In this document: positions 1 through 12,200 of the stretch, in pieces
How the letters are laid out: each line of letters begins with the position of its first letter
Numbering within the stretch: position 1 is the stretch's first letter
Assembly (NCBI GenBank): GCA_030068145.1
Contig: JAPJBO010000136.1
Span: 248,001-312,000 of the forward strand
Origin: Diplonema papillatum
Lineage: Eukaryota > Euglenozoa > Diplonemea > Diplonemida > Diplonemidae
DNA: 64,000 bases
Reading direction: 5' to 3'
Made by a program: the position numbers and the translations under genes
Notes under the pieces: generated by a model
What the model saw: the letters and a program-made list of their open reading frames with translations, nothing else
What the model was told of the DNA's origin: nothing
Databases searched by the model: none

Positions 1-285
1 CAGTCAGCGATGAGTCCACCGTCCAGAGACGCGTTTGAAAGTCCGTGGATATACTTCATCTCAGTTTCGTACACCGGCTGCCCGTAGACCGTCAGGTGGT
101 CCAAGAAGAACCCTGAAATTGGAGCAGCTTTGAACACTTGCAGGTTCGGCACGTTGCACCGGAACCAGGTGTGCACGTACTCCGTGTGCATGAGGGCGGC
201 ACGAAGTGCAGGTGCAGATCTGGCAGTCCCAGCGACGCCACCCTTGCGAATTGCAGTGCGACGGAGTTCAGCCTCAGCAGCTGGA
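1..285 (-). CDS. Partial exon of unidentified gene (runs off left edge)
   Basis: On the minus strand this stretch has strong coding character, with third codon positions mostly G or C. From position 160 down to 1 it reads smoothly through HTEYVHTWFRCNV, FFLDHLTVYGQPVYE and NASLDGGLIAD. From about 285 to 205 a second minus-strand frame looks equally coding (VALQFARVASLGLPDLHLHF). The switch between frames lies near 200-215 and could be a frameshift, a base error or a short intron I cannot place. A likely acceptor is the CAG at about 286-288. I do not recognise the domain. It could be a downstream exon of the DUF604 gene at 5.8-13.5 kb, but 5.5 kb of repeats separates them, so it may equally belong to the next gene of the one-way cluster. 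Confidence 0.5.
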
Positions 286-1004
286 CTTGAAACGCGGCGG
301 AAAAGGCACACCCGCTTTGCGGGTGTACGTTTTAGTTGTAGAACGCCCACGTTTTCGGGTGTGTCAACATTCGGACCAGCATTCGGCGTCAGGGTACCCA
401 CTTTCACACCAGCTCCACCGTGAGGCGAACATCGTCTTGCTGCGGTTGACTCTATACAATTGCCCTGGCGCCAATGTCTTCTCGCTGGTTGACCCTCTAC
501 AATTGTCCTGGAGCCCAAGTGCCCTCAGATAAGCAACAAGCCGTCGATGCCGAAGACAGCCCCTACCGACACCACCTATGTAAGGGTTAAGGGTCGAGAT
601 CTCGTTCGTTTCGACAAATGACTCCGCCAGCCAGGAGCGGCCGTGCACCACACATTCCATCGAGAAAGAGCTCCCAATTTGTGAGCCATCTGACCACCCG
701 TCGTTCCGTGGCAGACGCGGCGCCTGTTGCCTCGAGATCAGAAAAAGGAAAAAGTGTCTGGAAGAAGGAGAGTGGCTTCGTTTTGTTTGTGCGTGCCGGA
801 ACGTGCACGATACTACCTCGAAGGGCAATCCGCAGCCCGCAAGATTGTTGGGTTAAAAGACAAATGGGTGCGCGACGTTGGATCAGCCTTCGATGTTTCG
901 CTTTGTTTGAGGGACTTCCCACAGGACTGACGAGCTGTGGGATTGAAGGACAGAAGGCAATTGAGTTGTCGCAAAACGATCGTTATGTTGGGTCCTGGAC
1001 GAGG

Positions 1005-1215
1005 AGAAGATGCAAGAACGTGCTTGGATTGGCGTGTCCAACTTCGTGCTTCGACTTTTCAAGCAACGGGCACGGCAGCCGGACCATCAACAGCGCAGAA
1101 CCTGAGTGTCTGACAGGACAGCGCTGTGTGAGTCTGGTTTGGCCAGGCGACTGTTCGTAGCTCGTACAGCCAGGACCACCTGTGCCTAGAGCACAGGCGA
1201 GTCCGTCTTTGGGGC
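1005..1215 (+). repeat. Dispersed repeat family F, copy 1
   Basis: Shares a long diverged block with 29425-29630 and 55465-55640: an ATCAACAGCGCAGAACCTGA-like core, then TCTGACAGGACAGCGCTGTG, TTCGTAGCT and AGAGCACAGGCG. A shorter related piece is at 18220-18290, and 20925-20960 carries the TTCGTAGCTCGTCACAGCCAG part. All are on the plus strand, opposite to the genes. Confidence 0.75.
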
Positions 1216-1847
1216 CCCCTTCCGAGCAATCAGTCGGGGTATTTTTTGTAGTTTAGTGTTTGAGCAGCACCCTCTCATGTACGCTTGGTGCTAGCATCAA
1301 GTCTTCTTTTAAGGAAAAAGAGAGAGCGAAAAAGAGAACGGAGAACAACACTCCGGTGCTTTGTGTTGGTCTCCGTCTCCGATCTAAAGATTTCACCGCT
1401 GACGTAGGAACGTACGACCTCTGCGCAAAGAGGCTTCCGACATGAATCAAAAGGACCGGTAAGAACTTCGCTTTGCTCATTCCTACTCGGGTGAGACCAA
1501 AAAAGAGTTGAGAGAATCGATCGCGTGATATGTCATGCTCTACCATTCACGGCCAATGTGCATTTGTTCGTTGGACTGAAGAAGGGGGAGAAGGGTGTGG
1601 GTTGTGGCTCCAATCCAACCGCCACGGGGCCCTACACTGACTGCAGGAAACAAGAGCTCATCTTTCACTCCCACAACCGCTGCTGTGGGGGTTTTCGTTG
1701 AGGGCAGTTCCTGGCTCGTTTGTGCGCTGAGCTGGATTCAGGATGCGAGTAAAAAACGCCACGGTTTGCGTGACAAGCTTCTCATTTCCTCCAACATCAC
1801 GCGGTTGGTAATCGTTTCAGACTGGTTCTTTTGTCAAGAACCTTTAG

Positions 1848-2060
1848 ATTGAAAGTTTGCTTGAGCTGATCCGGGGGTCTAAGAGGTCCCTTTATGGTAT
1901 TGCTTATTGCCGTGCATATCTAGACTGAAAGTTCGCTTGAGCTGATCCGGGGAAGAGGTCCCTTTATGGTATTGCTTATTGCCATGCACATCTAGACTGA
2001 AAGTTCGCTTGAGCTGCCGGGGGTCGAAGAGTTCCCTTTCTGGTATTGCGTATTGCCATG
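1848..2060 (+). repeat. Three tandem copies of a family D-like unit
   Basis: Three consecutive units, each containing TGAAAGTTCGCTTGAGCTG, then a G-rich piece, AGAGGTCCCTTTATGG and TATTGCTTATTGCCATGCA, with a period of about 70-75 bp. The opening GAAAGTTCGCTTGA matches the short mobile family D described at 17838. Confidence 0.75.
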
Positions 2061-2201
2061 CATATCTATTTGCGGTATTAGTAGTGCATGTGTGGTCTTT
2101 TTTAAGATGGATTGTGTCTCCGCTCTCTCTCCCTTAGGGTTGCCGCCCGAGGGAACCGGCTGTGAGCCGAACTCGGCGCCGGTCTCTCCGGACTGCACCG
2201 G

Positions 2202-2434
2202 GAGAGAACTTCGCGGCGATCACAAAACACCCGCCCTGCACGAGGCACGCGCCCAAGACCCGTGCATGGCTACCGTAGCACCCTCCATGTTTGCACCTTC
2301 CTCGGATGCTACGGTCGGGAAGGGGCTTCAAAGTAGTTGGAAAAACACGTTCTCCTTCCCCGCGTTCTGCGCGTGGGGTTACCACCGGGCAACTGCCGCA
2401 GCAGCCGCAGATACGTCGGTCGCCCTTGGGGGCT
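2202..2434 (+). repeat. Dispersed repeat family H, copy 1
   Basis: A 230-bp block nearly identical to 13779-13999, from AGAACTTCGCGGCGATCACA through GCACCCTCCATGTTTGCACC to GGCAACTGCCGCAGCAGCCG. Two copies 11.5 kb apart in the same orientation. Confidence 0.85.
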
Positions 2435-2744
2435 AGGGTCGGTTGCTTAGGTACAATGGGTGCGATAGTTGGTTGATTGTGCGAAGGGCAACTTCGTTTT
2501 CATATATATTCAGAATGCTGAGTTTCAGGCCTTTGACGCAAGCATCGGGTCTTATCCAGCAAAAAAGAAACGTGCCGGTTGATCGGCCTTCCGTTTGGGT
2601 TTCGTACCGTCGTAAGTTTAGGTGATCAAACCCCAACAATACATTGCAGAGCAGCTTTGCGAGATTGTAAGCACAAAGCGAAGAGCATGGCGTCTTGGCA
2701 GGCAAATCTGCCGGTAAGAAGCCTGCTTGAGTTACATCCATGTT

Positions 2745-2930
2745 CGTTCCCAGGGCCGCGCGCATCTGACCACGATGGCCTCATCGGTGCGATTACACAC
2801 ACGACGTTTGCGCCGAGTTTTGTGGACGCCCGCCCGGATGACAGGCGAGTCACGCATCGGTCGGTGTCCGCGTATGCGGGAGTCCTCGGGTCGCTCTTAG
2901 CGACGTTTGACGACATCCTCCACTTGTACT
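2745..2930. other. Coding-like patch, strand undecided
   Basis: GC-rich and open on both strands. The plus strand reads DGLIGAITHTTFAPSFVDA and ends at a GTATGC that could serve as donor (2874). The minus strand reads TKLGANVVCVIAPMRPSW and has a GTGTGTGT that could serve as donor. Neither side has a convincing CAG|G acceptor. It may be an exon or an exon relic, and no function can be assigned. Confidence 0.25.
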
Positions 2931-2984
2931 TTCGGTATTGTCCCCTTTTGCACGTGGAAATCGTCTCGATGCCGTACTTCCGGT

Positions 2985-3355
2985 GTCGTGCCCTCTTGCA
3001 GGTGGGAATAATTTCGAGTCGATGCCAGACTTCCGGTATTGCACCCTCTTGCAGGTGGGAATCGTCTCGATGCTGTACTTCCGGTGTTGCGCCCTTTTGC
3101 AGGTGGGAATCGCGTCGGCTCGATGCGTACTTCCGGTGTTGCGCCCTCTTGCAGGTGGGAATCGGTTCCGGCAGTGTGCCCTGGAATCACTTCGGCTCGA
3201 TGCCTACTTCCGGTGTTGCAGGTGGGAATCGGTTCCGGCAGTGTGCCCTCTCGCAGGTGGGAATCACTTCGGCTCGATGCGTACTTCCGGTGTTGCGCCC
3301 TCTTGCAGGTGGGAATCGGTTCCGGCAGTGTGCCCGCTCGCAGGTGGGAATCAGG
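2985..3355 (+). repeat. Irregular minisatellite (TTGCAGGTGGGAATC units)
   Basis: About eight units sharing CTTCCGGTGTTGCGCCC, TTGCAGGTGGGAATC and GGTTCCGGCAGTGTGCCC, spaced roughly 35-70 bp apart. Open frames across it on both strands are by-products of the repeat. Confidence 0.8.
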
Positions 3356-3384
3356 CGGGAGAACCAGCGGCAGAAAAGCTCGGC

Positions 3385-3650
3385 CGCCGAAACGGAGCGG
3401 AAGCCAAACACAGGGCCATAAAGATGGTACTTGTGGGTTGTGCACCGCGTCAGTCTGGCTGGCGGTTACTGGTAGTCACTGGCAGCGCAGTGCAGGGGTT
3501 TTCGGTTGTGCGGGTTTGTACTTCCTACGGGGGGACTAAAGTACAGAGAGACGAATAAGGGTGTAGGGACCAGAGAATTTCCGGTCTCCTCACTTGCATC
3601 AGATCTGAAGAAGTACATTCGCCGCCGACGATCGTCTAGAAGCGTTCGCG
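3385..3650 (+). repeat. Dispersed repeat family E, copy 1
   Basis: About 265 bp matching 11985-12255: both run from CGAAACGGAGCGGAAGCCAA (with small changes) through ACTAAAGTACAGAGAGACGA to CATTCGCCGCCGACGATCGT. Shorter relatives (GAGAGACGAGTTAGAGTG) lie at 52085-52145 and 55855-55905. Confidence 0.85.
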
Positions 3651-3884
3651 GCACAGCCCTCAGTTTCGAGACGGAGACGAGCAATCGCCATTGTGTGCTG
3701 TCGGCCTCTAGGGCAGCTGTGGTGGGTTTTGTTGAATTCCGCCTCCCCGACGCTCACCGAGCAACACACGGCAGAAACTTGTGGTTCAACAACTCGAATG
3801 ATCCCCTACCTACCCCCCCCCGTGAACATGTCACCCCCCCAAACCCCCTTGAGTATGTCACCCCCCAAGGCCTGAGAGGGAATG

Positions 3885-4362
3885 TAGGCAAAAAAAAAAC
3901 GAATCCTGGAGCAAAAAAAACAGCAAAAAAACAAAAAAACAAAAAAAAGAACAAAAAAAAAACGCAAAAAACAAAAAAAACAAGGCCCTTCTGGTGAACC
4001 CAAATACTCGTGCACACGCCCCGATCGAACCTTGCTACACCGCACACCTAAGCCACCAAAAACGCCCAGCTTTTCACATCACTGCTCAACAATCCTGATA
4101 GTTCTGCAGACTGCTTCAAAAGCTTCTGATAAGTGCTCGAAATGCCACCTCACCAGACCGCTGGCCTGCAGGTGGAAGACCCTGGCTCACCCGAGCCAGC
4201 AAGAGTGCACCAGCAGACCACCAGGGCCAAAACACACAAACCTCCAGAGCAAAAAAACAGCAAAAAAACAAAAAAACGAAAAAAACAAAAAACCCAAAAA
4301 ACAAAAAAAACAAGTATGCTCACTAAGGGGGTTTCTGGTTATCGCAAAAAAAAAAAATAATA
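3885..4362 (+). repeat. A-rich low-complexity tracts with CCCCCC-flanked motif
   Basis: Two blocks (about 3888-3985 and 4250-4355) made of A-runs broken by single C, such as CAAAAAAACAAAAAAAC. Nearby (3825-3870) and at 5595-5630 is a short repeated unit CCCTTGAGTATGTCACCCCCC. Open frames here encode only lysine-rich or phenylalanine-rich low-complexity peptide. Confidence 0.8.
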
Positions 4363-5816
4363 ATAACGGGTAGGGTGCCAACATTGGGGGTGACATGCTC
4401 AAGGTCTCGCCCTGTTGTCCCAGCGGGGGGAGTGGCCCCGTGCAGCGGAATTTTTTGAACGGGGGTTTTAACTTCTTTGGGCTTGGCAGGGTATTGAGTT
4501 TTCCGCTTTTTACCGCCTTCCGCACCCGAGCGGCAGTCCATGCTCAGACCGACACACGTACCCACATGCGCTTCCACTTTCATTATTTCTCAGCTGTTTG
4601 TGGTTCAGGCATTTTCCCTGCAGTGTCCAAAACCAAAAACCCCATTCGAAGGAGGCCGTTCCATCAGTTGCAGCCACCGCGAACAAGCCGAACACTCCAC
4701 TCTCAAGAAGTTCCGACGTACACTTGCGGATTCGGGACTATATGCAGACAGTGTTCCTGTTTCGACGTCTTGCTGAAGAAAGAGTGAGATCGTTACTTCC
4801 CAAGCCCCACAAGCGCCATGCGCAGACCGACGCAATGCGGTCGACCATGTTGTGCATCGAAGGAACCGCAGGATGGCCCCCAAAATACAGTTGTTGCCCA
4901 AGTTTTCAAATCCCGCGAAACCTCGTATTCACAACGTTGTTGGCTGCTTCAAGACCACGTGTCACTTCGGTGGTAACCAAAGAGGCGAGGATGACCGCAA
5001 ACCCGCTAATCCGAAACACATCCGGACCTCGCAATGTTATCATTCTGCCAACACGATTTGCTGCGTGCATGGACTGCCAACGGGAGAAGGAAGTTTGTAA
5101 TTGTTTCAAGTATCTTGCACTCGCAAACTGAGGGGCGTTCAATGCAGAAGTTTGAGCGAATGCTGAGCCGGAAGCAGCGGAGCCTAGACACAGCGGCCAT
5201 TATGTCTGCCATGCAGTGGATCACGTAAGATGACAATCACGTATCACGTACCTCATTCATGCCACTGGTCTGCTTTGCGCAATGGTTCAATCATCACTCT
5301 CTTCACGTCGTGCCTGGTCTGCTTTCTACGCGTCCGATCGTCAATGTGGCACATTGGTTAGGCCTGCGACGCTTTATGCCCAGTCGTTCGAGCTTGTAGC
5401 TGCTTGTCGTCGAGGTTCAGCGCGTCGGCAGGGTCCCTGCCGGCACGGGGTCCTGAGGAACGGGGTTGGAAGTCGGGCGGGTCTTTCAGCATCTGGTACC
5501 TTGCCGTGGGCCCAGCGTTCTGTCTCTGGTCGGTCGTGTCCTGGGGAAGGATGTTTTCCCCCAGCCGAGGCTCAGATGACCTCTGCAAACTCTTAAGTAT
5601 GTCACCCCCCTTGAGTATGTCACCCCCCAGCGGACTTTTGCACAAAAGGGGGTGCCATGTTCACGGGGGGGGTAGGTAGACTGAAAGTTCGCTTGACACT
5701 CCGCGGCTAAGAGTCTCCAGTCACCATGGGGCAAATTAGATTAACGCGTGCACAAACGCCTGCTGGAAAATACTCAGGACCCACAGACAAACACAAACAC
5801 AAACACAAACACACAC

Positions 5817-6268
5817 CAGGTGCGATACATTGACCACCCACGTGATTTGGGCGGCTCCGTACGTAATGTTCAGCGTCATCGAGCCGGATGCGATGCTGAC
5901 GAAAGCAGATCCGGAGCACGGGGCGTCGTGCGAAGGCCGCGGAAGCAGGGCCGAGCTGGCGTAAACGTACTCGCCCAGCCGCGGAGACCGCTCGTAGTGG
6001 AGAGTGCACAGCTGGCCGGCCCGCACGTGCTCCCGGGCCACCAGGGAGACGAGGTGCGCGACGGGGTCAGCGGCGGCGGTGCCGTCGCGGGTTTCGATGA
6101 GGCGCTTCGCGTCGGCGGGGTCGAGGGAGCCACTGAAGATCTGCAGCCGGTGGCCGAAGTTGATGCACAACGTGTACCCTGGCTGAGCCCTCCCGCACAC
6201 CCGCTTCATGAACAACGTCGGCGGATGCGCGTCGAACGCGTCAAGCAGCATCTGTGACGTCGCCGTGC
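5817..6268 (-). CDS. DUF604 glycosyltransferase exon 6
   Basis: 452 bp, acceptor TTCACAG|GCAC, phase 1 to 0. Encodes LLDAFDAHPP, YTLCINFGHRLQIFSG and APCSGSAFVSI, which follow the family's C-terminal S-x-S-W-G-Y-x-V-Q-I-F and PC blocks. The donor lies in a GT-rich tract with several possible positions. Confidence 0.85.
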
Positions 6269-9200
6269 CTGTGAATGGTTTCCTGTTGTCGAGACTGTGC
6301 AGACTTTGAAGACAACGCAACGACTACTGGCAGGATCCAGCCAGGCTTTTTCGCCGCTCAACCCAGACGATCTCAAACGATCTGACGGGTCAGAAAACGC
6401 TCGCGGACAGCCTAGAACTGGCATCTTAATCGACAAGAGCGGTGCATAATGTTGCGCAAGCTGGCAGGATCCAGCCGAGCCTTTTCGCCGCTCAACTCAG
6501 ACTGGATCTTAACGATCTGACGGGTCAGGAATCGCTCGCGGGCAGCCGAGAACTGGCGTCTTAATTGACAAGAGCGGTTCATGACGGCACGCGACTACTG
6601 GCAAGATCCAGCCAGGCTTTTCGCCGCTCAACCCAGACGGGATCTCAAACGATCTGACGGGTCGACGGGTCAGAAAACGCTCGCGGGCAGCCGAGAACTG
6701 GCATCTTAATTGACAAGAGCGGTGCATAATGCTGCGCGGATCCAGCCAGACTTCTCGCAAATCTGACGGGTCAGAAACCGCTCGCGAGCACCCGAGACTC
6801 TTAATCGACAAGAGCGGTGCATAATGTTGCGCAAGCTGGCAGGATCCAGCCGAGCCTTTTCGCCGCTCAACTCAGACTGGACCTTAACGATCTGACGAGT
6901 CAGATATCGCTCGCGAGCAGCCGAGAACTGGCATCGTAATTGACAAGAGCGGTGCATACTGTTGCGCCCCGGGAACAGCGACCCGGTTTCGATGGCCAAC
7001 GCGTGGTGGAACGTGAGGACGTTGTGGCGACTCACAATATCATCGAACCAGAGTCCCGTTTGTTCATACACCTGTGTGGGCGGGTTTTCGAAGGTACGGC
7101 CGAACTAAATTTAAGCCGGTCGACCCCCATGACAGGAGGACGCTTTAGTTAAACCTCAGAAGACAGCGGGCCGCAGGACAGCGGTGCGAGTTAAAGTAGC
7201 AGTCAAAGACACAGGGTTTGCCAATGAGAAGAACTGAGCCGAAGCCCGTTTGTCGCTGGAAACGGATAAGCTACGGATCCGAAGACCCTAACCCCACAAG
7301 GGAGCAGCTGCCGTCTTCCCACGTGTTTCGTGTGGGCTGCAGCACATTTACCTCCTTTGATCTTTCGTAACTGACAGTCACCTCGAGCATTTCCTAAAGG
7401 GGGGGTCGAATAATAACACCTGTGTTAATATTCGGTTTGTCGAATACTAAAAGTCGGCTAAAGGCCGGCGCGGGAGGCAAATAAAGTTCAGGCGCAGCTA
7501 AGTTCGGGCGATGCTAAGTTTGGGTGATGCAAATTTCAGGTGAACCAAAGTTCGGGCGAAGCAAAGTTCGGGCGCAGCTGAGTTCGGGCGAAGCAAAGTT
7601 CGGGCGCAGCTGAGTTCGGGCGAAGCAAAGTTCGGGCGAAGCTAAGTTCGGGCGCAGCTGAGTTCGGGCGAAGCTAAGTTCTGGTGAAGCAAAGTAAAGT
7701 TCGGGCGAAGCAAAGTTCGGATTCTGGTGATGAGTTCGGCGTGTGGTAGCAAGTTTAGCCTGTGTTGGCAAGATCGGCGCCAGTACCCGAAAAAGTTTGA
7801 TGGGAGGGGTTCGAACCCGGACCTACCGGCCTGAAGGCTGACGCCCGCTCTCTCTGCCACCCCTATGCATTTTGGCAGAGGAAAACAAAGCTTGCTCCGC
7901 ACTATTATCTAGTCCAAAAACTATACACTTTCGCAACATTAAAAGCCGGGTTGGCTCGAATAGAGGCTATTCACATTGCATGTGCATAGGACCTCCAGTC
8001 TCGAAAAAAGTTCCGGGTAGCCGAGCAGGTGCAGGATCAAGTAGTGTGTACTAGTGGTAGTGTTTTTAGGCAACCAGACGTGTGTCAAATAACTGTTATT
8101 GTTCGACCCCCTATCCAAAGCAGGTGCAGGTGCTTATACAAAAACAAACCGCTGCGAAATTAAGGCCGGCAAGCCGGCAGATAGCGCGCGCACTGGTTGT
8201 TAGTACTAAAAAAAGACAGGCGCTTCGTTTTGTTTGTGCGTGCCGGTTGATCGTTTTCCCACTTGTATTTACCCTGTGTGTATCCAGGTAAGGAATTCTG
8301 ACACGCTGCCTACGTCTTTTTAGCCTGCACAATACATTGAAGGGCAACCCACAAGATTGTTAGTACTAAAAAGGGGGTTTGTGGACACACACCGAGGGGC
8401 AATTGGGGCAGGTGTCGGCGACCAGCGAGAGCATCTCTGAGGTGCCGACGATGTCGAACTGGTGGAGGCCCCTGAAGTCCGTGAGCAGGTCCGCCCGCTC
8501 CGCGGCCTCGTGTAAGCACCGGCAAATGCTGCCGTCGCCGCCGCCGTGAGAGCAGCTGCCGTTGCGCATCCAAGCCCCCGCGGCTCTCTGGTAGTCGCCG
8601 CGCCAGTGCCGGCGCCATACCTTGCCGGCCTTGTTCGAAAACAGCACGCCGGCGCCGCCGTAGGCCATGTTCCCGTGGAACCGCTCCTTCACCTTCCACT
8701 CCGAGCCGTGCCCCACGTACCAAAGCTTTTCGTACGGCCTGTGGGTGTGTGTGCGTATTCAGTTCAGATCCGGTTTTGTTTGAAGATGAACATGCGTCGG
8801 AATGCTCGCTCATCGCAGAAAAGCCACTGAAGGATGCTTAGTGAAGGGTAAAAGGTGGTGATACGTGACGAGGCACTCTCCTATGAACGGACGCGATATG
8901 TACGTGGGGCATGAAAGCAGGGCTTGCGCAGCTCTTTTGTCTTGGAGCTAAATACCTACTGAAAATCAGTACGTGGGGTCAGGCAAAAAAAAATAGAGCA
9001 TAGGGGGCTCACTTGCCAGTGGTGCATGTCTTTGCCTCTGCCTCCGCTCCGGCCTCAACCCTCCAGTGTCGCGGAAGCAACAGCAGGATCTGCCGTTTCT
9101 GTGGTCGATGAATCTGCAGAAAAGATAGTACGTGCTGATAACGTACCGATTTCAGCACGTGTACACGTACTGATTCAGCATGTGTGACAAAAAGAAACTA

Positions 9201-12200
9201 AGAAAATTAACGTGCTGAAATCAGTACGTTCAGCATGCTGAACGTAAGGCCTGCATGAAAGGGTACGCATACTGGGGCAAGTGGGTGAGCGCCCACGCGA
9301 TGTTGGCCGAGAAAACGAGAGTGTCGTCATCTACCATGAAATACCAAGCGCTCTCGGGGTACCTGTAGGGTGTGAGTCCGCGCGTATGGGATCCCTTCTG
9401 TTGCTTCGCTATTCCTGGGAAGTCGAAGCACGCCTGTGGCATCCCCGCTGTTCCGCTAACTCCCAGCTGTCTATGCATCAGAGCAAAAGGAGACGACGCG
9501 CCGAAGGCGCTCAAGTAAGCTTGCTAGGTGCGTGGATGTGTGACAACTAATCAAACCCCCTGCTGTTAGGATGAACCAACTAGCTGCATGTTCCTTGCGC
9601 CTTCCTTTCTTGGTCTCAGCAGACTTTCGCTGAAACTTCAACAACAAAGGTGTCATACCTCTCGAACGTCCAGTGAAGAACCATTGGAACACGTACAGCC
9701 ACAGCGCTCATGCCGGATGGCCCGGATCCTAGCGGACCAACCACCTGCAATAAATTCGATTTTCCGTTCGCTATAGAGGGGGGATACATGTTAAACGGAA
9801 ACGGCTACAACTGGGCTCTTTTTCGTTGAACGCTTGCCCGGCTTTAAACCCTGTTTTTCACCTGTGTTTCGGGGCAACGGCACATATCCTCCTTCGGGAT
9901 CTTGGAATACTGTTGCGATGGTGGGAAGTCACCGGCATGCCGATGAGCACCACTATGCCTGCCTTTCGCTACGTGACACCGGATGGGTCACTCTTGGCGC
10001 GCTTCCGTCGTGGTGCAACCCGCGACGGCTGCATCTGCTGCTGGTAGCTTGTGACAAGTTCGTAGTCAGATCCGGGATCTTGGAATACTGTTGCGATAGT
10101 GGGGAGTACCGGCATGCCGATGCGTACCACACTACCTTTCGCTACGTGACACCAGATGGGTCACTCTTGGCGTTTGGGAGTGGTGTCGCGTGGTGATTTT
10201 GTCCTTCGACAGAGTGAACCAATGCCTCTCGTCTCTCCTCCCCCCCCCAGATACGGCTGAGTCATGCTTGCACTTGCCGTCTCCTCCCCCCCCAGATACG
10301 GCTGAGTCATGCTTGCACTTGCCGTCTCCTCCCCCCCCAGATACGGCTGAGTCATGCTTGCACTTGCCGTCTCCTCCCCCCCCAGATACGGCTGAGTCAT
10401 GCTTGCACTTGCCGTCTCCTCCCCCCCCAGATACGGCTGAGTCATGCTTGCACTTGCCGTCTCCTCCCCCCCCAGATACGGCTGAGTCATGCTTGCACTT
10501 GCCGTCTCCTCCCCCCCCAGATACGGCTGAGTCATGCTTGCACTTGCCGTCTCCTCCCCCCCCAGATACGGCTGAGTCATGCTTGCACTTGCCGTCTCCT
10601 CCCCCCCCAGATACGGCTGAGTCATGCTTGCACTTGCCGTCTCCTCCCCCCCCAGATACGGCTGAGTCATGCTTGCACTTGCCGTCTCCTCCCCCCCCAG
10701 ATACGGCTGAGTCATGCTTGCACTTGCCGTCTCCTCCCCCCCCAGATACGGCTGAGTCATGCTTGCACTTGCCGTCTCCTCCCCCCCCAGATACGGCTGA
10801 GTCATGCTTGCACTTGCCGTCTCCTCCCCCCCCAGATACGGCTGAGTCATGCTTGCACTTGCCGTCTCCTCCCCCCCCAGATACGGCTGAGTCATGCTTG
10901 CACTTGCCGTCTCCTCCCCCCCCAGATACGGCTGAGTCATGCTTGCACTTGCCGTCTCCTCCCCCCCCAGATACGGCTGAGTCATGCTTGCACTTGCCGT
11001 CTCCTCCCCCCCCAGATACGGCTGAGTCATGCTTGCACTTGCCGTCTCCTCCCCCCCCAGATACGGCTGAGTCATGCTTGCACTTGCCGTCTCCTCCCCC
11101 CCCAGATACGGCTGAGTCATGCTTGCACTTGCCGTCTCCTCCCCCCCCAGATACGGCTGAGTCATGCTTGCACTTGCCGTCTCCTCCCCCCCCAGATACG
11201 GCTGAGTCATGCTTGCACTTGCCGTCTCCTCCCCCCCCAGATACGGCTGAGTCATGCTTGCACTTGCCGTCTCCTCCCCCCCCAGATACGGCTGAGTCAT
11301 GCTTGCACTTGCCGTCTCCTCCCCCCCCAGATACGGCTGAGTCATGCTTGCACTTGCCGTCTCCTCCCCCCCCAGATACGGCTGAGTCATGCTTGCACTT
11401 GCCGTCTCCTCCCCCCCCAGATACGGCTGAGTCATGCTTGCACTTGCCGTCTCCTCCCCCCCCAGATACGGCTGAGTCATGCTTGCACTTGCCGTCTCCT
11501 CCCCCCCCAGATACGGCTGAGTCATGCTTGCACTTGCCGGACACTGGCGCTCGGTATTGCAATGCGTGCCACAGCTGTGTTGGGTGGCGTTGACGTAGGA
11601 TTCCAGCGGACACGCAGCTCTTCCGCATCGTGCGTTTTCTGCGCGAACATGCAACTGGCGGTATCCTTGAGTATTTCTTACAAGCGTGGTGATTTGCTTT
11701 TCGCTTACGCCACCGTGTGTTGTTTTTTCACTCAGGACTTTTTTCCGTGTTGTGTTTGTGTCTCGTCGTGTAGGGGTAGACCCGCATGACCTCACGTCCG
11801 TTCAACACGTGGTTCGGTAGCTACACTTGGGATCCCTTCGGTTCTGTGCCGGGCAGCTTCGTCGAGCCTTGCCTTCCCTCCGAAACAAGAGCATGAGCGG
11901 TTGTGTGGGAGAGAGAAGGCCCAGACCGCAGCACGTCGAACGGCATAAAGCCTGCTCTTTGCTGCCGTTGTCTTGCTGCGGGAGAGAACCAGTGGCCGCC
12001 GAAAGGGAGCGGAAGCCAAACACAGGGCCAGCACATAAAGATGGCGCGTTCGGTTGTGAGTTGTGCACCGTGTCAGTCTGGCTGACGGTTGCTGGGTAGC
12101 GCGGTGCAGGGTTGTCGGTATGTCTTGCGGGTCTGTACTAACTACGGGGAACTAAAGTACAGAGAGACGAATAAGGGTGCAAGGACCAGAGAGTTTCCGG

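Larger units (their letters stand above)
286..5816. other. Gene-free interval filled with dispersed repeats
   Basis: No open frame here combines length, codon bias and splice signals. The interval holds the copies of repeat families listed separately, short A-rich and C-rich tracts, and one coding-like patch near 2.75-2.93 kb. It is either the last intron or the 3' flank of the DUF604 gene. Confidence 0.6.

Noticed and set aside
2579-3421. 280-codon plus-strand frame
   Set aside because: Most of it is translation of the CAGGTGGGAATC minisatellite; only the 2745-2930 patch has any coding look.
3506-4373. Lysine-rich reading frames over A-tracts
   Set aside because: Low-complexity homopolymer translation.
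7790-7872. Functional tRNA gene
   Set aside because: Acceptor and T stems do not pair properly and no standard anticodon loop forms.
10132-11795. Open frames of 467-544 codons on both strands across the 45-bp array
   Set aside because: Open only because the unit is a multiple of three; the products are 15-residue repeats, the array lies in an intron, and several frames are open at once.
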